Shown here piece by piece: positions 59,558-64,000 of a stretch of 64,000 nt of DNA. The first letter of the stretch is position 1; each line of letters starts with the position of its first letter. The translations under genes and the position numbers were made by a program. The notes beneath the pieces were generated by a model. The model saw nothing but the letters and a program-made list of their open reading frames with translations. It did no database searches and was not told the DNA's origin. The DNA comes from CAG-452 sp045531335 (lineage in GTDB: Bacteria; Bacillota; Clostridia; TANB77; CAG-508): positions 1 through 64,000 of the forward strand of contig JAZSDU010000053.1 of assembly GCA_045531335.1 (NCBI GenBank), read 5' to 3'.

Positions 59558-61939
59558 TTATTTTTTCTTGCTATTCTCATTATACTGTTTTAATTTTTCA
59601 TAAGCTAAATATTTGATTGTTCCAGCAGGGTATTTTCCATATTTATTCTTTTTACCAGCAGGTACACCTGTTAATATTTCAATTCCTTCATCTAATGTAG
59701 AAATTGCATATACATGGAATTTACCTTCTTTAACACTTTCTATTACTTCGTCAGATAAATGAAGATTTCTAACATTTTGAATTGGTATTATTACACCATG
59801 TTCTCCATTTAACCCTCTGTCTTTACATACTTGATAGAATCCTTCTACTTTTTCATTTACACCACCTATTGGTTGTATAAATCCTTTTTGATTTACAGAA
59901 CCAGTAACAGCTATAGATTGATTAATTGGTATATCTGATAAACTTGAAAGTATTGCATATGCTTCTGTACTAGAAGCGCTGTCTCCATCTACACCATTGT
60001 ATAATTGTTCAAAACATAAACTTGCAGTAAGTGATAGAGGGAAGTCTTGCGCAAATGTTTCTCCTAAATATCCAGAAAGTATCATAACACCTTTTGAGTG
60101 ACTAGGTCCAGACATATCGGTTTCACGCTCTACGTTAATTACTCCGCTTTTTCCCATATAAGTATTTGCTGTTATTCTAGCAGGTTTCCCAAAAGTATAA
60201 TCACCTATTGTCATTACTGTTAATCCATTTATAACACCTGTTTCAAAACCAGATGTACTTATTAATAATGTCTCATCTTTAATCATTTCTAAATATTTAG
60301 TATCATATTTTTTAATTCTGTCAATTCTTTCAGATAGAGTCTTGTCAATAAATTCTGCAGTTACTATTTTTTTCTTTGATACTTTTGCCCAAGTAGATGC
60401 TTCTGCAATTACTTCACCGATTTCATTAAATCTTGTAGAAAGTTTTTCTTTATCATCAGATATTCTAGATGCAAATTCTACAATTTTTGCCATTGCTCCT
60501 TTATCTAGAGGAAGCATGCCTTCTTTTTTAGAAAAACTGTGAACGAAATTAGCAAGTTTCAACATATTTGTATCTGTTCTAGGAGCAGATTCTTCGAATT
60601 CTGCTTTGATTTTGAATAGTTTTTTAAATTCTGGGTCTAAAGCAAGTAGAGCATGATAAATACTTGCATCACCTAATAACAATACTTTTACATTTAAAGG
60701 AATAGGTTCAGGTTTTAATGATATCATAACCATGTACGAACGTTGTTCCATATTGTTTTCAATACTTATTTCTTTAACAAGAAGAGCTTTTTTTAATGCA
60801 TCATAGCAAATTTGATTTGATAATAAATCACTTGCTTGAAGAATAATATATCCTCCATTTGCTTTATGCAAAAGACCAGGTTTTAACATAGTGTAGTCAG
60901 TTTTAAGCATTCCATATACATTTTCATATTCTAATTTACCAAATAAATTATGATATTGATAATTAGAATCCATGATTACAGGGGATCCTTCTACATTACT
61001 ATTATCAATAAATAGATTTACTCTATAGTTAAGCCATGGTTTTGGTTGTTCTTGCTTAGGATTTGACTGAGTATTATTTGAGCTAGGGGCATCTTGTATA
61101 AATAAATTCATATTCTTTAATATATCTGTTTTTATATTATCTAAGAAGGTTGTAATTTTCTTAATTTTTTTATATTTTTGTTTTAAAGGATTAGTATGTG
61201 CATTGATTGTAAGTAGTGCAATGTTTGATTGCCATTCATCAATTTTTTTATTATTTTCTTTTTCAAGTACTTTAATTTGATTTATTGCTTCAATGATATG
61301 GTCTTGAACAACTGTAGAATTTTCTTCAAAAGCTTTTTTAGTTTCATCATCTAATTTATTAAATTCTTCTTCTTCTATAGTTTTGCCGTCGATAACTGGC
61401 ATCATGTATACACCATTATTAGTAGCTTTAACTTCAAATCCGCTTTTCATAGATTCTTTATTAAGTTTTTCTAAAAGGGCAGATCTTTTTTGTTCAAATT
61501 TACTTTGCATTAAAGCTTTTTGCTTTTCAAAATCTTCATTTTTAAAAGTTGATTTAATATCTTTATTAATATCTTCTATAAATGAGTCCATATCAGATTT
61601 AAATTCTTTTCCTAAACCTGCAGGTAATGATACTGCAATAGGTTCATTAGGAATATCAAAGTTATAAATATAACACCAATCATCAGGTGTTTTCTTTTTA
61701 GAAGCAAGTTTAGAAATATATTTTTTTGCATACATTGTTTTGCCAACACCAGAAGGCCCTTCAATATATAAATTATATCCCTTAGCATCAACACTAAGGC
61801 CGAATTCTAAAGCTTTAATTCCTCTGTCTTGGCCATAAATAGAATCCAAACCATCTAATTCGTCTGTTGTTTCAAACTTAAATGTGTTTGGATTACAAAT
61901 ATTTTTTAATTCCTTATAACTTAATTCATTTTTTTTCAT
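59558..61939 (-). CDS. Lon-family ATP-dependent protease (LonB/LonC-like, AAA plus Lon domain)
   Basis: The 793-residue product has an N-terminal part with Walker A GPSGVGKTMYAKKYI (about residues 59-73), a long helical insert (about 130-260), an ATPase region (VNLFIDNSNVEGSPV, KPGLLHKANGGYIILQASDLL), and a C-terminal Lon protease domain with the Ser of GVDGDSASSTEAYAIL and the Lys of GGVNEKVEGFYQ. It lacks the LonA N-terminal substrate domain. AAAGGAG precedes the ATG. It follows tsaE, tsaB and rimI on the minus strand. Confidence 0.92.
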   Translation of the reverse strand: MKKNELSYKELKNICNPNTFKFETTDELDGLDSIYGQDRGIKALEFGLSVDAKGYNLYIEGPSGVGKTMYAKKYISKLASKKKTPDDWCYIYNFDIPNEPIAVSLPAGLGKEFKSDMDSFIEDINKDIKSTFKNEDFEKQKALMQSKFEQKRSALLEKLNKESMKSGFEVKATNNGVYMMPVIDGKTIEEEEFNKLDDETKKAFEENSTVVQDHIIEAINQIKVLEKENNKKIDEWQSNIALLTINAHTNPLKQKYKKIKKITTFLDNIKTDILKNMNLFIQDAPSSNNTQSNPKQEQPKPWLNYRVNLFIDNSNVEGSPVIMDSNYQYHNLFGKLEYENVYGMLKTDYTMLKPGLLHKANGGYIILQASDLLSNQICYDALKKALLVKEISIENNMEQRSYMVMISLKPEPIPLNVKVLLLGDASIYHALLALDPEFKKLFKIKAEFEESAPRTDTNMLKLANFVHSFSKKEGMLPLDKGAMAKIVEFASRISDDKEKLSTRFNEIGEVIAEASTWAKVSKKKIVTAEFIDKTLSERIDRIKKYDTKYLEMIKDETLLISTSGFETGVINGLTVMTIGDYTFGKPARITANTYMGKSGVINVERETDMSGPSHSKGVMILSGYLGETFAQDFPLSLTASLCFEQLYNGVDGDSASSTEAYAILSSLSDIPINQSIAVTGSVNQKGFIQPIGGVNEKVEGFYQVCKDRGLNGEHGVIIPIQNVRNLHLSDEVIESVKEGKFHVYAISTLDEGIEILTGVPAGKKNKYGKYPAGTIKYLAYEKLKQYNENSKKK

Positions 61940-61994
61940 GAGTATCTCCTTTCAATTTATCTTGTGTGTGGTTTATATAATTGTTAATTATATT

Positions 61995-62444
61995 TTAATC
62001 AGTTAAATCTTTTGTATAAATTATTGCATTATCCATATTATTATAATACTTTTTTCTTAGTCCTACCACTTTAAAACCAAATTTTTCATATAGTTTTTGA
62101 GCAGGAATATTAGTAGAATTTACTTCTAATGTAATAGAAGTTATACCTTTTTCAGATTTAGCTATTTCTATTAAGTTTGAAAGCATTACACTTCCTATAT
62201 TTTGTCTTCTAAAATTTTTAGATGTAACTATATTTGTTATATGTACATCATCTACAGCTTTCCAAATACCGGCAAATCCTACGATTTTATCATTGATTTT
62301 TGCCATAATATATTTTGAATTAGGATTAAGCAGTTCTTCCTTAAAAGTATTAACATTCCAAAAATCATCGAAATCTAGTAAAAGGGTATCTTGTATTTCT
62401 TCTAAGTCTGATATAGTCATTCTAAAAATTTGAATATTATCCAT
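61995..62444 (-). CDS. rimI: Ribosomal protein S18 alanine N-acetyltransferase
   Basis: The 149-residue GNAT protein has the RimI pattern: FRMTISDLEEIQ, then the acetyl-CoA loop FRRQNIGSVMLSNLIEIA and SITLEVNSTNIPAQKLYEKFGFKVVGLRKKYY. The gene overlaps tsaB by 8 bases, an arrangement common in Bacillota. Confidence 0.93.
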   Translation of the reverse strand: MDNIQIFRMTISDLEEIQDTLLLDFDDFWNVNTFKEELLNPNSKYIMAKINDKIVGFAGIWKAVDDVHITNIVTSKNFRRQNIGSVMLSNLIEIAKSEKGITSITLEVNSTNIPAQKLYEKFGFKVVGLRKKYYNNMDNAIIYTKDLTD

Positions 62445-63105
62445 TCTTTTGTTTCATCCTTTCAGCTTGAGACTTTCTTAAATAAAGTGGTGTAATTGTA
62501 TCAGCTGTTTTAGTATTATTATTTTTGAATTTATTATATGCACTTTTGGCAATATTTTTTGAATGAATCACATTATCAGATTTAAAATCTTTAATTCCTA
62601 ATAAATCCTTATGAATAATTGCTCCATCTCCAACAAATAAAATATCTTCATATTTATTTAAAGTTTCCATCGCAATATTTATATCATCTGCTAAATAGTC
62701 TTCTAGTAAATTATGGTCTTGATCAAATATCCCACAATATACTTGATTATTTCTAGCATCTATAAGAGAGCAAATTGTTTTACAGTTTTCATCTTGAATA
62801 TTGTATGCTAGAGCTTCTAAAGAAGAAACATCTATTACAGGTATATTCAAACTTTCTGCAATTGCTTTTATTGATGAAATTCCTATACGAATTCCTGTAA
62901 AAGAACCGGGACCAATATCACAAGCAACAGCATCAATATCAGATGAATTTAAACCTGTTGTTTTAAACAGTTCATCAATTAAAGGCATTAAAGTTTCTGA
63001 ATGTGTTTTGTTGTTATTTATATTTAATTCTAAAATGCAATCATCATTTTCTGAAATAGAAACAGATGCAATATTACTAGATGTTGAAATACTTAAGATT
63101 TTCAT
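62437..63105 (-). CDS. tsaB: tRNA threonylcarbamoyladenosine biosynthesis protein TsaB
   Basis: TsaB is the inactive kinase-like partner of TsaD in t6A formation. The 222-residue product shows MKILSISTSSNIASVSI, THSETLMPLIDELF, CDIGPGSFTGIRIGISSIKAIAES and VSSLEALAY. It overlaps tsaE by four bases (ATGA) and rimI by eight. TsaD itself is not in the window. Confidence 0.95.
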   Translation of the reverse strand: MKILSISTSSNIASVSISENDDCILELNINNNKTHSETLMPLIDELFKTTGLNSSDIDAVACDIGPGSFTGIRIGISSIKAIAESLNIPVIDVSSLEALAYNIQDENCKTICSLIDARNNQVYCGIFDQDHNLLEDYLADDINIAMETLNKYEDILFVGDGAIIHKDLLGIKDFKSDNVIHSKNIAKSAYNKFKNNNTKTADTITPLYLRKSQAERMKQKNG

Positions 63106-63563
63106 AACTCAAGCTCCTTAATTACAGTTTCCAAATTTTCTCCATAAGCTTCAAAATTTAAATATCTAATAGAATCATCTTTTTCATCTTTTGAAAAGTT
63201 TATTTTTATATAGTTTTGAGGTAAAATATCTTCTATTAATTCGCCCCATTCAATAACACATATTCCATTTAAGAAATATTCTGTTCCACCTATCGCATAA
63301 AATTCATCTAAATCTTCTAATCTATATACATCAAAATGATAAATATTAGTATTATCTTTATTGTGCTCATTTACAATAGTAAATGTTGGACTAGAAATTT
63401 CGTCATCTAATCCCCAATAAGAAAGAAACCCTTCAGTAAATTTAGTTTTACCAGAACCTAAATCTCCAGATAAAACAATTATATCTCCATGTTTCAATTT
63501 ACTTGCAAGGGTAGATGCTATTTTTTTAGTTTCATTTTCATTATGTGATACAAATTTTAACAT
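63102..63563 (-). CDS. tsaE: tRNA t6A biosynthesis ATPase TsaE
   Basis: TsaE is the ATPase that resets the TsaB-TsaD complex. The 153-residue product has the P-loop LSGDLGSGKTKFTEGF, SSPTFTIVNEH, YHFDVYRLEDLDEF and VIEWGELIEDILP. AGGTG lies before ATG 63563; the GTG at 63572 is part of that site. First gene of the minus-strand operon. Confidence 0.95.
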   Translation of the reverse strand: MLKFVSHNENETKKIASTLASKLKHGDIIVLSGDLGSGKTKFTEGFLSYWGLDDEISSPTFTIVNEHNKDNTNIYHFDVYRLEDLDEFYAIGGTEYFLNGICVIEWGELIEDILPQNYIKINFSKDEKDDSIRYLNFEAYGENLETVIKELEL

Positions 63564-63594
63564 AAAATACACCTACTATATCATTTCTACACAT

Positions 63595-63623
63595 ATTTTA
63601 TATTAGTTAATTTCATTTGTAAA
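63595..63623 (-). promoter_or_regulatory. Promoter of the tsaE-tsaB-rimI operon
   Basis: On the minus strand TTTACA (63623-63618) and TAAAAT (63600-63595), 17-base spacer. Confidence 0.5.
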
Positions 63624-63654
63624 CAATAAAATGAAAATTATTGCAAAAAAATAT

Positions 63655-63740
63655 GTAGGGGTCGACGAGCTAATGCATACAGCTCCTGTAAGGAGCAAAG
63701 CTCCAACAGGGCTAGCACCTTGGCGACCCGCACTTCGAAG
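63655..63740 (+). repeat. Expanded REP unit
   Basis: GTAG-GGGTCG at the left and CGACCCG at 63723-63730 enclose inner inverted repeats (AGCTCCTGT near 63681 with ACAGGGCT near 63706). The tail CACTTCGAAGA resembles that after 10863-10885. Confidence 0.65.
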
Positions 63741-63778
63741 ACTTTACTAAAAAAATCAAAAAAATTTTATAAAAAGTG

Positions 63779-63807
63779 TTGACAAAATAAAAAACCTAGT
63801 TTATAAT
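63779..63807 (+). promoter_or_regulatory. Promoter of tRNA-Gly
   Basis: TTGACA (63779-63784) and TATAAT (63802-63807), 17-base spacer. Confidence 0.85.
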
Positions 63808-63828
63808 CTATAAACGTAGCAGGGAAAT

Positions 63829-63902
<74 letters not shown>

Positions 63903-63939
63903 TAAAAAAGAATTATAGCAAAGCTATGATTCTTTTTTT
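63903..63939 (+). terminator. Terminator after tRNA-Gly
   Basis: AAGAATTATAGC and GCTATGATTCTT around AAA, followed by TTTTT. Confidence 0.85.
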
Positions 63940-64000
63940 GTATTATTCATTATTAACTATTCATTCTTCACTATTCACTAATAAGTTCATTATTTTTTCT

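Noticed and set aside
63940..64000. Repetitive TTCATTATT/TTCACTATTCA sequence at the window end
   Set aside because: Low-complexity AT-rich DNA cut by the window edge; no feature can be supported.

Overview
The window is about 64 kb of very AT-rich, AGGAGG-type Gram-positive DNA. Gene content fits a low-GC Bacillota of the class Clostridia: a YlbJ sporulation protein, an LtaS-like sulfatase, PyrK/PyrD type 1B, type I SRP and CotE-free housekeeping operons. Arg is almost always AGA and strong TTGACA-17-TATAAT promoters are common. I infer an uncultured gut-type Clostridia; the genus cannot be named from the sequence alone.

Layout. 1-213 transposase tail; 379-5440 purM and purL; 5888-6396 DUF4160/DUF2442 pair; 6437-8845 leuS (minus); 9120-10866 a short-chain dehydrogenase and a patatin-like lipase; 11309-21206 two giant surface proteins, the second with a predicted Cys-Gln thioester domain; 21311-23904 a Ca2+/cation exchanger and an M18 aminopeptidase; 24029-24790 a REP-associated tyrosine transposase (RAYT); 24816-30472 pyrimidine genes (pyrE-like, pyrC, S51 peptidase, pyrF, pyrK, pyrD); 31200-33765 DUF1846 and ylbJ; 34037-35288 a UDP-sugar pyrophosphorylase with a +1 frameshift; 35403-44731 WG-repeat protein, acpS, tatD, DUF1292, a zinc-protease-like lipoprotein, a Big2/C39-like protein, lemA and a G5/3D protein; 44755-45020 a candidate type I toxin-antitoxin locus; 45131-54457 flippase, exoIII, AI-2E transporter, small membrane proteins, LtaS-like protein, Sua5 and a PHP phosphatase; 54584-58693 ylxM-ffh-rpsP-khpA-rimM-trmD-rplS; 59558-63563 lon-like protease, rimI, tsaB, tsaE (minus); 63829-63902 tRNA-Gly(UCC).

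Three things stand out. (1) Four +1 frameshifts interrupt conserved genes (UDP-sugar pyrophosphorylase, ffh twice, trmD once). All four are the same event: an in-frame CGG followed by A, where skipping the C and reading GGA (Gly) restores a conserved glycine motif. By eye I found no other in-frame CGG in any gene of the window. This suggests programmed +1 shifting at an unassigned or starved CGG codon, unless it is a systematic sequencing artefact. (2) About 28 palindromic REP-like units are scattered between genes in two families, many with a GTAG foot and many as inverted pairs, and a RAYT gene sits among them. In eight genes the TAG of the repeat foot is the actual stop codon; two more end inside related palindromes. 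(3) A 23-residue hydrophobic peptide gene and a convergent small RNA share a bidirectional terminator and carry direct repeats that would pair over the peptide's start codon, an arrangement like the Fst/par type I systems.

Functional themes: purine (purM, purL) and pyrimidine synthesis; tRNA and ribosome maturation (trmD, rimM, rimI, and the t6A enzymes Sua5, TsaB, TsaE); protein targeting (ffh); and cell-surface and envelope functions.
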